Shown one piece after another: positions 9,136-19,266 of a stretch of 64,000 nt of DNA. Position numbers and translations under genes: made by a program. This DNA comes from CAVUBL01 sp963739795. GTDB lineage: Bacteria > Acidobacteriota > Thermoanaerobaculia > Multivoradales > DATKCC01. The notes under the pieces are model-generated. The model worked only from the letters and a program-made list of their open reading frames with translations. It was not told the origin of the DNA and did no database searches. Within the stretch, counting starts at the first letter, position 1. Each line of letters starts with the position of its first letter. The stretch is taken from contig CAVUBL010000022.1 in the NCBI GenBank assembly GCA_963739795.1, forward strand, positions 124,001 to 188,000, written 5' to 3'.

Positions 9136-10557
9136 ATGAGACGAACACTGTGCCTGTCAGTCGCCCTACTCGCCCTATTCGCCCTGCTCGGGACCCTTCC
9201 TGCGTGGGCCGGAACCGTCTACGTCCCCGTGCTCAATCAGGACGGGGTCAGCAACGTCCAGTACGTCACCCGGGTCTGGTTGACCAACGAGGCGACGTCC
9301 GCCCAGACGGTGAAGAGCCTGCTCCTGCCCTTGAACTCCGACGGCACGGTGGGTCGGGACAACCCGGACAACGTCCCCACCACGACGACGGTGAGGCCCG
9401 GCTCCACGGTCGTGCTCCAGCTCGACGGTCCCTCCGGCCTGCTGGAGATCAGCACCAACAGCCCCTCGGCCGACCAGCTCGCGGTCAACGCCGAGGTCCG
9501 CAATCCGGACCAGGCCGCCTCGGTCCAGACCCACGACACCGTCCCGGTCTTGACCTCGAAGAACCTGACTGACGCCGGGAACGGCCTGACGCTCCAGGGC
9601 CTGCGCCGCACCGACGGCGGCGTGTTCACCAACGTGATCCTGGTGAACCTCGGCCACGACGCGGCCCAGTGCACCGTGAAGGTGTTCCGCGCGGGCGGTC
9701 AGCAGATCGCCAGCACCGCGCTCGTGAGCCTGAAGGCTCTCTCCGCCGTGCAGTTCGCCGACGCCTTGCAGCTCCTGGGCGAGGGCTCGATCCAGGACGT
9801 CTACGCCCAGGTCTACTGCGACCAGCCCTTCTACGGCTTCCTGACCAAGCACTCCCGCGAGACGAATGAGGTGCTGATCAACGCGCCGTCGGTCACCGCC
9901 GACTCCACCCTCACGGTCCCGGGCACCGACGAGCCCGCGCCGCCCTCGACTCCGGGCGCCATCGTCTTCAGCCAGTCGGGAACCTTCCACATCCCCACGC
10001 CGGCCGACCCCTCCAAGATCTACAACATCGCGGTGCCCGACGGCAGCAGCTTCAGCAACGTGATCGTCGACTTCGACTTCTATCAGGGCGGCTGGTTCGA
10101 CAAGGACCCGAGCGGCCTGCACAGCCTCTTCTGGCTTCACCGGGGCGCCTACGGCGGCCCGGGCGACTGGCCGAAATGGCCCGGCAACATCACGGCCTTC
10201 GCCAACGTCCTGGGCCCGAGCAAGAACGACATCAAGATGGTCTCCAACATGAACCTCCCTCGGAACGCCGACAAGTCCAAGGGGGATGCCTACTACGCCC
10301 TCCAGCCGGGCCAGACCTACCACGTGCACTTCGAGTACGACACGACGAAGGGCAAGGCGACACTGACCATCTCGCAGAACGGCAACGCCGTCACCAGCCT
10401 GAGCATGCCGACGACGGTCAAGAGGCTCTACGCCGACAGCGACGACGCCTGGATGATCTATTTCGGCCACGAGAACCAGTTCGGCACCGGCAACGGCGCC
10501 GAGCGGCCCACCTACGGCTGGAAGTATCAGAACCTGAGGGTCGAGTTCATTCCGTGA
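9136..10557 (+). CDS. Secreted two-domain protein, tandem paralogue 1
   Basis: 473 residues, not assigned to a family I recognise. A Sec signal peptide (about 1-25, cut after AWA) is followed by a beta-rich N-terminal domain (26-270) beginning TVYVPVL. A Pro/Ser linker (EPAPPSTPG) leads to a C-terminal domain of about 190 residues rich in aromatic residues (DFDFYQGGWFDKDPSGLHS, FWLHRGAYGG, GHENQFG, TYGWKYQNLRVEF) that looks like a jelly-roll carbohydrate-binding fold. The next gene at 10670 has the same architecture; the C-terminal domains are closely similar and their last 60 bases are identical. It likely lies outside the inner membrane and could bind surface glycan. It has its own promoter at 9055. 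Confidence 0.75.
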   Translation: MRRTLCLSVALLALFALLGTLPAWAGTVYVPVLNQDGVSNVQYVTRVWLTNEATSAQTVKSLLLPLNSDGTVGRDNPDNVPTTTTVRPGSTVVLQLDGPSGLLEISTNSPSADQLAVNAEVRNPDQAASVQTHDTVPVLTSKNLTDAGNGLTLQGLRRTDGGVFTNVILVNLGHDAAQCTVKVFRAGGQQIASTALVSLKALSAVQFADALQLLGEGSIQDVYAQVYCDQPFYGFLTKHSRETNEVLINAPSVTADSTLTVPGTDEPAPPSTPGAIVFSQSGTFHIPTPADPSKIYNIAVPDGSSFSNVIVDFDFYQGGWFDKDPSGLHSLFWLHRGAYGGPGDWPKWPGNITAFANVLGPSKNDIKMVSNMNLPRNADKSKGDAYYALQPGQTYHVHFEYDTTKGKATLTISQNGNAVTSLSMPTTVKRLYADSDDAWMIYFGHENQFGTGNGAERPTYGWKYQNLRVEFIP

Positions 10558-10669
10558 CCCGAGGAAGCGGTGCTCCCTCGCGGAGCCCCATGTCCCGAAT
10601 CGACCGGCGAGTCTCCACCGTGGGCCTCGCCGGTTCGTGTATGACCTGATCGCCTTGGAGACCTCCATC

Positions 10670-12076
10670 GTGCGACGCCCGTGGATCCCCTGCCTGTTCG
10701 CCGCGCTGGCCTGGAGCCTTCCGGCCTCGGCCGGCACCCTGTACGTGCCGGTCCTGCAGCCGACGGCACCTCCGGCCAGCTCGTACACCACGAGGATCTG
10801 GCTGACCAACCACGGCACCGACCGCGCCACGGTCTCCCTCCTCTTCCTGCCGGAGGCGACCGACGGCGCCACCGACCGGGGCACTCCCTCCCAGGTCTCC
10901 ATCGACCCCGGGACGACGCGGGTCGTCACCCGCGAGGGCGGCACCGGGATGCTCGAGATCCAGGCTCCGGAGCCGGTGGTGGTCGACTCCGAGATCCGGG
11001 CCGGAGGGCTGGCCGGGCCCCGGGAGGTCTTCGGGAACCCGCCCGTCATCGGCTCCGCCAACGCGGCGGCGGCGGGAGCCACGGTCGTCCTCCAGGGCTC
11101 CCGCCGGACCCGGGAGGGTGTGCTCACCCACCTGGGACTGGTCAACCTGGGGCACGCCGCGGGCTCGTGCGACATCGGGCTCTTCACCGCGGGAGGCGCC
11201 TCCCTGGGCGGCGCCTCGAACATGAAGCTCCCAGCCCTGTCCCACGTCGTCATCTCCGACGCGCTGGGGCTCCTCGCCATCGCGCAGGTCGGGGACACAA
11301 GCTTCCTGGTCTCCTGCACGCGGCCCTTCTACGCCTACCTGGCCCAGCAGGACGGCGGCGGCGACCTCGTCTTCTTCCGCCCGTCGCTGAGCGGCGCATC
11401 GACCCTCGAGGCCCCGGGAAGCTCGCCGGCTCCCGGACCGGGCCCCTCTCCGGACCCGGGCTCCGGCAACTCGGTGGTGTTCACCCGCACCGGAGTGTTC
11501 CACGCCCCCACCCGAGCGAACCCCACCCGGATCTTCAACATCCCCGTGCCCTCGAACCGGACCTTCCACGATGTCGCGGTGGATTTCGACGTCTACCACG
11601 GCGGCTGGTTCTCCAAGGATCCGAGCGGCCTGCACAGCCTCTTCTGGCTCAACCGGGGAGCCTACGGCGGCCCCGACAACTGGCCACCGTGGGCGGGCAA
11701 TATCACCGGCTTCGCCAACGTCCTCGGACCGGGAAAGAACGGCAACCTCGTGAAGGTCGTCTCCAACATGGGCCTGGGCAAAAGCGCGGACAAAGCGAAG
11801 GCCACAGCGCGCGCCGCCCTCGAGCCCGGCAAGACCTACCACATCCACTTCGACTACGACACCCGGAAGGGCAAGGCCGCGCTCAAGGTCACCCACGGCG
11901 GCGCCCAGGTCGCCACGGCCGTCATGCCCACCACGGTCAACGCCCTGCGGGCGGACCAGGACCATGCCTGGATGATCTACTTCGGCCACGAGAACGTGTT
12001 CGGGCAGAATATCGGCGCCGAGCGGCCCACCTACGGCTGGAAGTATCAGAACCTGAGGGTCGAGTTCATTCCCTGA
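10670..12076 (+). CDS. Secreted two-domain protein, tandem paralogue 2
   Basis: 468 residues and a paralogue of the preceding gene: signal peptide (about 1-21, cut after ASA), N-terminal domain beginning TLYVPVL, a Pro/Gly linker (PAPGPGPSPDPGSG) and the same aromatic C-terminal domain (DPSGLHSLFWLNRGAYGG, WMIYFGHENVFG). GTG 10670 is preferred to the earlier in-frame GTG at 10637 because it sits 10 bases after GGAG and places the signal peptide at residue 1, as in paralogue 1. N-terminal domains have diverged more than the C-terminal ones. The gene converges on the epimerase at 12066, overlapping by 11 bp. Confidence 0.75.
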   Translation: MRRPWIPCLFAALAWSLPASAGTLYVPVLQPTAPPASSYTTRIWLTNHGTDRATVSLLFLPEATDGATDRGTPSQVSIDPGTTRVVTREGGTGMLEIQAPEPVVVDSEIRAGGLAGPREVFGNPPVIGSANAAAAGATVVLQGSRRTREGVLTHLGLVNLGHAAGSCDIGLFTAGGASLGGASNMKLPALSHVVISDALGLLAIAQVGDTSFLVSCTRPFYAYLAQQDGGGDLVFFRPSLSGASTLEAPGSSPAPGPGPSPDPGSGNSVVFTRTGVFHAPTRANPTRIFNIPVPSNRTFHDVAVDFDVYHGGWFSKDPSGLHSLFWLNRGAYGGPDNWPPWAGNITGFANVLGPGKNGNLVKVVSNMGLGKSADKAKATARAALEPGKTYHIHFDYDTRKGKAALKVTHGGAQVATAVMPTTVNALRADQDHAWMIYFGHENVFGQNIGAERPTYGWKYQNLRVEFIP

Positions 12077-13022
12077 TCGTTCCGGCGGCCAGGGCGGCGC
12101 GGTACCAGTCGACCGTGCGGCCGAGGCCCTCGTCCAGGGACACCTCGGGGCTCCAGTCGACCCGCCGGCGAGTCGCCGCCACGTCCGCCCGTCGGACCAC
12201 CTCCAGAGGCCGCTCGGGGCGGTCCCCGAACCCCAGCTCGGCGTCCGGCCGCGCCGGGTCGGCGAGGTGGGCGGCGAGGCGCTCGACCACCTCGCGCACC
12301 GTCACCAGCACGCCCGAGCCCAGGTCGAGGCGCTCGCCTTCGATCCCCGGCGCCGTGGCCAGGGCCACGAGCCCCCTCACCGCGTCGTCCACGTAGATCC
12401 AGTCCACCGGCCGCCGGCCGGGGCCGAGGCGGGGCCGCTCCCCCTGGAGCAGGGCAAGGGTCACGTAGGGGACGAGCTTGGCGAGGTCGCGCTGGCCCGG
12501 GCCGTAGACCATGAACAACCGGGCGGTGACCACCGGCGTGCCGTAGAGGGCGTGGAACATCCGGGCGTAGGAGCTCGCCGCCCCCTTGGCCGCGGCGTAG
12601 GGCGAGGCGGGCACCGAGGTCCCCTCCGCCCCGGGCTCGAGCTCTTCCATGGAACCGGCGAGGACGATGCGCCGGCAGCCGGCCTCCTGGGCGGCGACCA
12701 GCAGGTGGACGGTGCCCGCCAGGTTGCCCTGGAAGGTGGGAAGGACCGCGGCCAGGTCCCGCGCGCCCGTCACGTGGCTCGCCAGGTGGAAGACGAGATC
12801 CGGCCGCGCCGCCTCGACGACGGCCCGGGCGGCCCCCGGCACCGCCAGGTCGTCCAGCGAGAAGCCGTCGAACCCCTCGAAGGGGGCCGCCGAGCGCCGG
12901 GCCGCGCCGTGGACCACGGCACCCAGGTCCATCAGGCGACGGCAGAGCGCCCGGCCGAGGAATCCGGAAGCGCCGGTCACCAGCACCCGGGCGCCCGCGA
13001 GCCCGTTCGGCCCGCCGCTCAC
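12066..13022 (-). CDS. NAD-dependent epimerase/dehydratase (SDR family)
   Basis: 318-residue extended SDR protein. It shows the dinucleotide motif GASGFLG (17-23), Tyr142 and Lys146 in YAAAK, and the FMVYGPGQ and DWIYVDDAVRG segments typical of UDP-glucose 4-epimerase and GDP-mannose dehydratase relatives. The catalytic Ser position lies in LAGSMEE. It likely makes or converts an NDP-sugar for this region. The start is GTG at 13022, ten residues before the first strand. Divergent from the desaturase gene at 13233. Confidence 0.88.
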   Translation of the reverse strand: MSGGPNGLAGARVLVTGASGFLGRALCRRLMDLGAVVHGAARRSAAPFEGFDGFSLDDLAVPGAARAVVEAARPDLVFHLASHVTGARDLAAVLPTFQGNLAGTVHLLVAAQEAGCRRIVLAGSMEELEPGAEGTSVPASPYAAAKGAASSYARMFHALYGTPVVTARLFMVYGPGQRDLAKLVPYVTLALLQGERPRLGPGRRPVDWIYVDDAVRGLVALATAPGIEGERLDLGSGVLVTVREVVERLAAHLADPARPDAELGFGDRPERPLEVVRRADVAATRRRVDWSPEVSLDEGLGRTVDWYRAALAAGTIRE

Positions 13023-13097
13023 CTGCCTCTCCCCGGCGCGCTTCTATGCTCGATTCCCCTGACCACGGCGTCCGGATCTTACACGGCTCTCCGACCG

Positions 13098-13118
13098 AAC
13101 CGTGACCAAACCGTGACC
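13098..13118. promoter_or_regulatory. Two 10-bp direct repeats one helical turn apart
   Basis: AACCGTGACC occurs at 13098-13107 and again at 13109-13118, an 11-bp period. They lie in the 210-bp gap between the divergent epimerase (13022, minus) and desaturase (13233, plus). Tandem half-sites of this spacing are the usual form of response-regulator operators. No regulator is identified and no clear -35/-10 pair was seen. Confidence 0.35.
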
Positions 13119-13232
13119 GACGGCGCGCTGTCGAGCCGGTAAACTCTACTCAAGTAGCACTCCCGGGCACCGGCCCGACCCTTCCGCCTCGCCCTGACGC
13201 TCCCGAGAGAGGATGACACCCTGAGCCCTACA

Positions 13233-14252
13233 ATGGCCCCCACGACAGCCGCCCCGACCTCGTCGCGCACGTGGAACGAGATCCTCGGCCCCTACAAGGG
13301 CGCCCACCTGGGCCGGTCTCTGTGGCAGCTCTCCAGCACCGCCTTCCTCTTCGTCCTCACCTGGTGGCTCATGCTGCGCGGCCTGGAGGTCGGGTACTGG
13401 GTCACCTTGCTCTTGTCGCTGCCGGCGGCCGGGCTCCTGACGCGACTGTTCATCATCCAGCACGACTGCGGTCACGGCTGCTTCTTCCACTCGTCGCGGG
13501 CCAACCACGCCGTGGGCTTCATCCTCGGTGTCGTGACCCTGACCCCGTACCAGTACTGGCGCCGGACCCACGCCATCCACCACGCGACCTCCGGCGACCT
13601 CGACCACCGGGACTTCGGTGACATCCGCACCTTGACGGTGACGGAGTACCGGGCGCTCTCGCCCTGGAAGCGCTTGCAGTACCGGCTCTACCGCAACATG
13701 TTCGTGCTCCTGGTGCTGGGCCCGCTCTACCAGTTCGTCCTGAAGCATCGCCTGCCCCTCGACACTCCGCGGGATTGGCGGCGGGAATGGTGGAGCGTCT
13801 TCGCCACGGACCTGGCTCTAGGCGCGACCATCGTGACCCTGGGGCTCACGATCGGCTTCCAGCGGCTCGCCCTGGTCCACCTACCCATCGTGGTGGTGAG
13901 CGGCGCCCTCGGCGTGTGGCTCTTCTACGTGCAGCACCAGTTCGAGGACACGTACTGGGAGAACCACCCCGACTGGAGCTTCCACCGCGCAGGCGTCGAG
14001 GGGAGCTCGTTTCTCGACCTCCCGGCGTTGCTGAACTGGTTCTCCGGGAACATCGGCTACCATCACGTCCACCATCTCTCGAGCCGCATCCCCAACTACT
14101 CCCTGCGCCGGTGTATGGAGGAAAACCCGGAGCTCCAGGCGGTGACCCGCCTGACGCTGGGCCGGGCCCTCTCCTGCTCGCGGTTCAAGCTGTGGGACGA
14201 GGGTTCGCGGCGGATGGTCGGCTTCGCCGATCTGGGCGAGCTGGACGCCTGA
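13233..14252 (+). CDS. Membrane fatty acid desaturase
   Basis: 339-residue integral-membrane di-iron desaturase of the acyl-lipid (DesA/delta-12-like) group, which uses O2 to introduce a double bond into membrane lipid chains. All three histidine boxes are present: HDCGH (77-81), HAIHH (113-117) and HHVHH (277-281). Hydrophobic segments lie around 33-72, 92-105, 153-170 and 195-232. The conserved FYVQHQFE precedes the last box. ATG 13233. It stands alone, divergent from the epimerase; direct repeats at 13098-13118 may control it. It implies oxygen use by the host. Confidence 0.92.
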   Translation: MAPTTAAPTSSRTWNEILGPYKGAHLGRSLWQLSSTAFLFVLTWWLMLRGLEVGYWVTLLLSLPAAGLLTRLFIIQHDCGHGCFFHSSRANHAVGFILGVVTLTPYQYWRRTHAIHHATSGDLDHRDFGDIRTLTVTEYRALSPWKRLQYRLYRNMFVLLVLGPLYQFVLKHRLPLDTPRDWRREWWSVFATDLALGATIVTLGLTIGFQRLALVHLPIVVVSGALGVWLFYVQHQFEDTYWENHPDWSFHRAGVEGSSFLDLPALLNWFSGNIGYHHVHHLSSRIPNYSLRRCMEENPELQAVTRLTLGRALSCSRFKLWDEGSRRMVGFADLGELDA

Positions 14253-14463
14253 CGCCTCCCGGGCGGAGTCGCCCGGGCCCTCTCCGCGGTGGGCGCTTGC
14301 CAGCCGGTCCCCGCCGTGACATGATGCGCCTCCTTCCGGTTGCCGGCCGTCCGCGGTCGCTCGTCCGGAACCCTAGCTCGCGGGCCCCCGAGCCCGGACG
14401 GCAGCCTCCCGGCAAGTCTCCCGTTTTCCCCCACTACCCGGCCGGTACCAGCAGGCGGAGCAC

Positions 14464-14479
14464 GACCGCGTCCGCGGTC
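14464..14479. promoter_or_regulatory. Short inverted repeat upstream of rhlE
   Basis: GACCGCG and CGCGGTC (7-bp arms, 2-bp loop) lie about 30 bases before the helicase start. In RNA this would form a hairpin in the leader; whether it is regulatory is unknown. Nothing else is evident in the 256-bp gap from 14253 to 14508. Confidence 0.25.
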
Positions 14480-14508
14480 CTGCGTCCGCAGAGAGACCAT
14501 CCATCGAT

Positions 14509-15819
<1,311 letters not shown>

Positions 15820-15877
15820 CCACGGGGGCGGTCCCGGTGACCTCGACGCCCCGATCTTGTAGGCTCGCGGGGCTTCC

Positions 15878-17386
15878 ATGAGCCCCGAAGATCGCCCTGG
15901 AGATCGCCCACTGCGGCTCGAGCCCGAGTCCGAACCCGAGCTCGAGCCGCAGCTCGAAGCGCAGCCCGTCCGCGCCGCCGGCTTCGTCGGGCGGCTTCTG
16001 CGCTCGTCGCGCGCCGCCACGATCTCCCAGGTCTGGCGCTTCGGGGTGACCTTCGGCACCTACGTCGTCCTCCGGCGCGTGCTGCCGCCGTCGGACTGGG
16101 GCATCTGGGACTGGTCGCAGGGCTTCTTCTTCCTGCTCCTCGCCCAGGTCCGGGACCTGGGGCTCCCGGCTCACGTTGTGCGGGACCGGAGCCGCCCGTA
16201 CGGCAACTTCCTGGCCGTCGAGCTGGGCTGGGGAGCCCTCCTCGCCCTGGGCGTCGCCTTCGCCGGCCCCATCATCTCCCTGGCTTACGCCGCGCCCGGC
16301 CCCACGGTCGTCGGAGTGGTGCGGGCGCTCTGCCTCTTCCTGATCCTCGAGGGACTGGCCAAGGTGCCCCTCATCTACTTCGAGGCCGAGCTCTTGATCG
16401 AGCGCGCCCTCCTGCCGGAGGTCGTCCGAAACCTCTGCTTCGCGGGGCTCTCCATCGCCCTGGCGCTCCACGGCTTCGGCGTCTGGAGCCTGGTCATCGC
16501 CCACGTCGCCGCCACCGGCGTGTTCGCCGGCCTCCTCTGGAGCCGCGCCCTGCCGGAGATGACGCTCCACTGGGTGCGAGGCGGCACCTGGCGCCTGGTG
16601 CGGGCGAGCCTGCCCCTCATGGTCATGGCCTTCCTGCTCCTGGCCCTGGACTGGCTCGACGTCCAGGTCCTGTCGGTGCGCTTCACCGACTCGGCCCTCA
16701 TCGGCCGCTACGGCGGCGTGCTCTTCCTGTCCCTCCTGATGCCCCGGGTCCTGGAGCTGCCGATACGCCGCGCCCTCTACCCCGCCTTCGTGGCGGTGCG
16801 AGACCAGGCCGCGCGCTTCTTCGAGACCTACCGCCTGGCGACCATCCTCCTCATGGCGGTCCAGGTGCCCTTCGCCCTCTTCCTGTTCCTGAACGCCCGC
16901 ACCCTTCTCATCCTGCTCTGGGGCCCCGAGTACGCCCAGGCCGCCCCCCTGCTGCGGATCCTCTGCTTCATCCCCCTGGTCCAGCCCTTCGCCCGCTGCG
17001 CCGAGGACGTGATCCTGGCCCGCCACGAGGAGCGGCTCCTGATCGGCGCCTCGTTCCTGTCCCTCGTCTCCTTGGTGAGCCTGGGTCTCTGGCTCACCGG
17101 CCCCCTCGGCCCGGCGGGGATGGCCTGGGCCAAGCTCCTGCCCCTCGGCGTCGTGCCCATCACCTGGGCGATCTACCGGATCGACCCGGCCGGCTTCCGG
17201 CGCCTGGCCGGCGAGCTGGTGCTCCTCTACGCCCTGCCCGTGCCCCTCTTCGCCCTCGCCGCCTGGGCGAGCGCCGGCCACCCCTGGCTGCGTCTCGGGC
17301 TCACGATCGCCGCCGGACTGGCGACCGCCGGCCTCTACCTCTGGCGCTGGGGCCGGAGCTTCGCGCGCTTCTTCGCGCGGACCTGA
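15878..17386 (+). CDS. Lipid-linked oligosaccharide flippase (MOP/Wzx-like)
   Basis: 502-residue polytopic membrane protein of the polysaccharide-biosynthesis/MOP exporter group. A 45-residue polar leader rich in Glu and Pro precedes about 12 membrane segments starting near residue 55. The pattern VWRFGVTFGTYVVLRRVLPPSD at the front (repeat-unit exporters usually have a similar G-x-LLAR-x-LP motif) and internal symmetry support the call. It would move lipid-linked sugar units to the periplasm for the membrane transferases here. Its TGA stop lies inside the first unit of the 11-bp tandem repeat at 17380. The next gene is convergent. Confidence 0.8.
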   Translation: MSPEDRPGDRPLRLEPESEPELEPQLEAQPVRAAGFVGRLLRSSRAATISQVWRFGVTFGTYVVLRRVLPPSDWGIWDWSQGFFFLLLAQVRDLGLPAHVVRDRSRPYGNFLAVELGWGALLALGVAFAGPIISLAYAAPGPTVVGVVRALCLFLILEGLAKVPLIYFEAELLIERALLPEVVRNLCFAGLSIALALHGFGVWSLVIAHVAATGVFAGLLWSRALPEMTLHWVRGGTWRLVRASLPLMVMAFLLLALDWLDVQVLSVRFTDSALIGRYGGVLFLSLLMPRVLELPIRRALYPAFVAVRDQAARFFETYRLATILLMAVQVPFALFLFLNARTLLILLWGPEYAQAAPLLRILCFIPLVQPFARCAEDVILARHEERLLIGASFLSLVSLVSLGLWLTGPLGPAGMAWAKLLPLGVVPITWAIYRIDPAGFRRLAGELVLLYALPVPLFALAAWASAGHPWLRLGLTIAAGLATAGLYLWRWGRSFARFFART

Positions 17387-17434
17387 TCCGGACCTGATCG
17401 GGGCCTGATCGGGGCCTGATCCGGACCTGATCGG
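17380..17434. repeat. 11-bp tandem repeat, five units with GATC
   Basis: Five head-to-tail 11-bp units with consensus G-R-CCTGATC-S-G fill the end of the flippase gene and the gap before the convergent methyltransferase-like gene. Each unit carries one GATC, so GATC recurs every helical turn. A related three-unit array is at 27473-27505. Units are too short and have no spacers, so this is not CRISPR. Confidence 0.8.
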
Positions 17435-17452
17435 GTCACGGGCCCGGAGGCT

Positions 17453-18430
17453 TCAGTACTTGGCGACGAGGGGCGGGAGCTTCGGCGGGAGCTTGCGCCG
17501 GAGGGCTTCCTTGGCGCGCTTGACCGGCAGGTAGGCCCGCCCCCCGGCCGGATGGGCGTCGAACCAGCGCTCGGCCCGGCGCGCGAGGCGTGCCCCGAGG
17601 CCGCCCTCTTCCGCCCGGCGGAGCTCGCCGGCGGCGGCCTCGGCGTCGCCGGCCCCGGAGCGCTCGCGGAAGCTCTCCCAGCTCTCGCGGTACTGGCCGA
17701 GCTGGGGGGTCGCGTCGCCGGTCGACTCCGGCGTCTTGGTGGCCACCGCGAAGACCGCCGTCTGGAGCCCGCCGTAGCGCCCGAAGCTCAGGTGGTCGAG
17801 GCAGCCCGGGGTGTAGCGGTAGACCTTCCACGGCCCGGTGTGGAGCCGCCCGCGCTGCCAGTACGGCGAGTAGACGCACAGGTACTCGTACTCGAGGAGG
17901 TAGCGGTTCGCCTGGTAGAAGTCGGCGAACAGGGTGGGCGAGACCATGTAGAAGCCCAGGTCGATGTGGTTGTTCGAGGGCACCGCGGCGTGGACGATCC
18001 GGCCGTCCGGGGCGAGAAACCGGTGGAGGTTCTCGAGCACCTGGGGCAGGTCGAAGATCTGGAGGATGGTCCCGGGGTCGAGGACGGCGTCGAAACGCCC
18101 GGCGAGCTCGTCGGGGATCGGCCGGTTCAAGTCCACGATGTGCTGGGCGCCTTCCCAATCCGAGATGTCGCACGCCTCCACCCGCTCGAAACCGAGCTGG
18201 CGAAAGAAGGAGACGTCCGAGAGGCACCCCTGGCGGGCGAGGCGCGGGTCGTGAGAGAGCTCCAGCTTCTCGACCGGGGCCAGCGCCACGCCGTGGCGCC
18301 GCGCCCAGCGCTCGAGATCGCCTTGAGTGAAGTAGACCGACGAGCGCCCGAGCTGGAGCAGGGTGCCCGAGAACGGGCGGCGTTTCGCCTCCTCGAGCAG
18401 CAGTCTCGCCGTGCCCCGCGGAATGCCCAT
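17453..18430 (-). CDS. SAM-dependent methyltransferase-like protein
   Basis: 325 residues. The middle resembles a class I methyltransferase core: VEACDISDWEG (acidic end of the second strand), FDAVLDPGTILQIFDLPQVLENLHRFLAPDGRIV (motif IV and post-motif region), then a long aromatic segment and a basic C-terminus. The glycine-rich motif I is weak (SDVSFFRQLGF), so the fold assignment rests on the later half. Sugar-cluster methyltransferases of this type usually modify sugar hydroxyls, but no substrate can be named. It forms an operon with the PIG-L gene 14 bp upstream. ATG 18430. Confidence 0.6.
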   Translation of the reverse strand: MGIPRGTARLLLEEAKRRPFSGTLLQLGRSSVYFTQGDLERWARRHGVALAPVEKLELSHDPRLARQGCLSDVSFFRQLGFERVEACDISDWEGAQHIVDLNRPIPDELAGRFDAVLDPGTILQIFDLPQVLENLHRFLAPDGRIVHAAVPSNNHIDLGFYMVSPTLFADFYQANRYLLEYEYLCVYSPYWQRGRLHTGPWKVYRYTPGCLDHLSFGRYGGLQTAVFAVATKTPESTGDATPQLGQYRESWESFRERSGAGDAEAAAGELRRAEEGGLGARLARRAERWFDAHPAGGRAYLPVKRAKEALRRKLPPKLPPLVAKY

Positions 18431-18444
18431 CTAAGACAGCCTCC

Positions 18445-19266
18445 TCACCGCGCGTACTCCCACCACCAGAGACGCTCGCCGCCCACGCGGTGGTGGTGGC
18501 GCAGCTTCCAGCGCAGCCGCCGGCGGCCGCCGAACAGCGGTTTGACCTGAGAGTGGTAGGCGGCGACCGCCTCGATCTTCGCCTCGACCGCCTCCTCGGA
18601 CACGGGGACGATCTCGCTCGTCCAGCCGACGCCCCGGACCACCCGGCGCACCGCCTTGTGGCTCCGCGAGTAGGGGTACTCCTCGTAGTACAGCAGGTCC
18701 GAGCCGAAGCGCTGCTCCGCCGCCGCCCGGACGATCCGGTGATCGACGTGGCCGCCGACCCCCAAGGGCACCACGAGCTCGCGGTGCTCGGGCAGGTCGG
18801 CCATCCGATCGGCGACCGCCAGGATGGCCGGCCGGTCCGAGGGGACGATGGGTCCGAAGATGTCGGCGATGGAGCCGTAGAGGGGCTCGCCCGTGGCCCG
18901 GTCCCGGCGGTAGATGCACTCCAGGAGATCCCAGTGCAGGGCATCCGCCCCCACCCGGGCGCAGGCCGCCAGATCCTCCCGGCGGCGCCGGGCGACCACG
19001 CCGGCACCCTCCTCGCCGGAGCGCGCCGGCCGGTCGAGCTTCCACGCCCGGTGGAGCGTACGGGCGAGGTCCGAGGGCTCGCCGGGGGGCTCGTCGCCGG
19101 CGCCCACGGTCACCACCAAGACCGCCTTGCCCGCCGCGGTGCGCCGGTAGATCTGCGCCCCGCACGAGAGGATCGCGTCGTCCAGGTGCGGCGAGAGGTA
19201 GACCGCGTCGTAGGAGGTCCGGAGGGCCGGGGAAGCCTCGGCGGGCACCGCGGTCTCGGCGCTCAT
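18445..19266 (-). CDS. PIG-L/LmbE family deacetylase
   Basis: 273-residue zinc-dependent N-acetyl-sugar deacetylase-like protein. The signature PHLDDAILSCG starts at residue 26 (zinc ligands His27 and Asp30 type; catalytic Asp29 region) and the third zinc ligand is in HVDH (173-176). The family removes acetyl groups from GlcNAc-containing substrates, as in GPI, mycothiol or glycolipid synthesis. Its ATG overlaps the stop of the upstream glycosyltransferase by 4 bp (ATGA), so the transferase and deacetylase probably act on the same product. Confidence 0.88.
   Translation of the reverse strand: MSAETAVPAEASPALRTSYDAVYLSPHLDDAILSCGAQIYRRTAAGKAVLVVTVGAGDEPPGEPSDLARTLHRAWKLDRPARSGEEGAGVVARRRREDLAACARVGADALHWDLLECIYRRDRATGEPLYGSIADIFGPIVPSDRPAILAVADRMADLPEHRELVVPLGVGGHVDHRIVRAAAEQRFGSDLLYYEEYPYSRSHKAVRRVVRGVGWTSEIVPVSEEAVEAKIEAVAAYHSQVKPLFGGRRRLRWKLRHHHRVGGERLWWWEYAR

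Noticed and set aside
17380..17434. CRISPR-like short repeats
   Set aside because: Units are 11 bp, directly joined, without spacers, and no cas gene is near.
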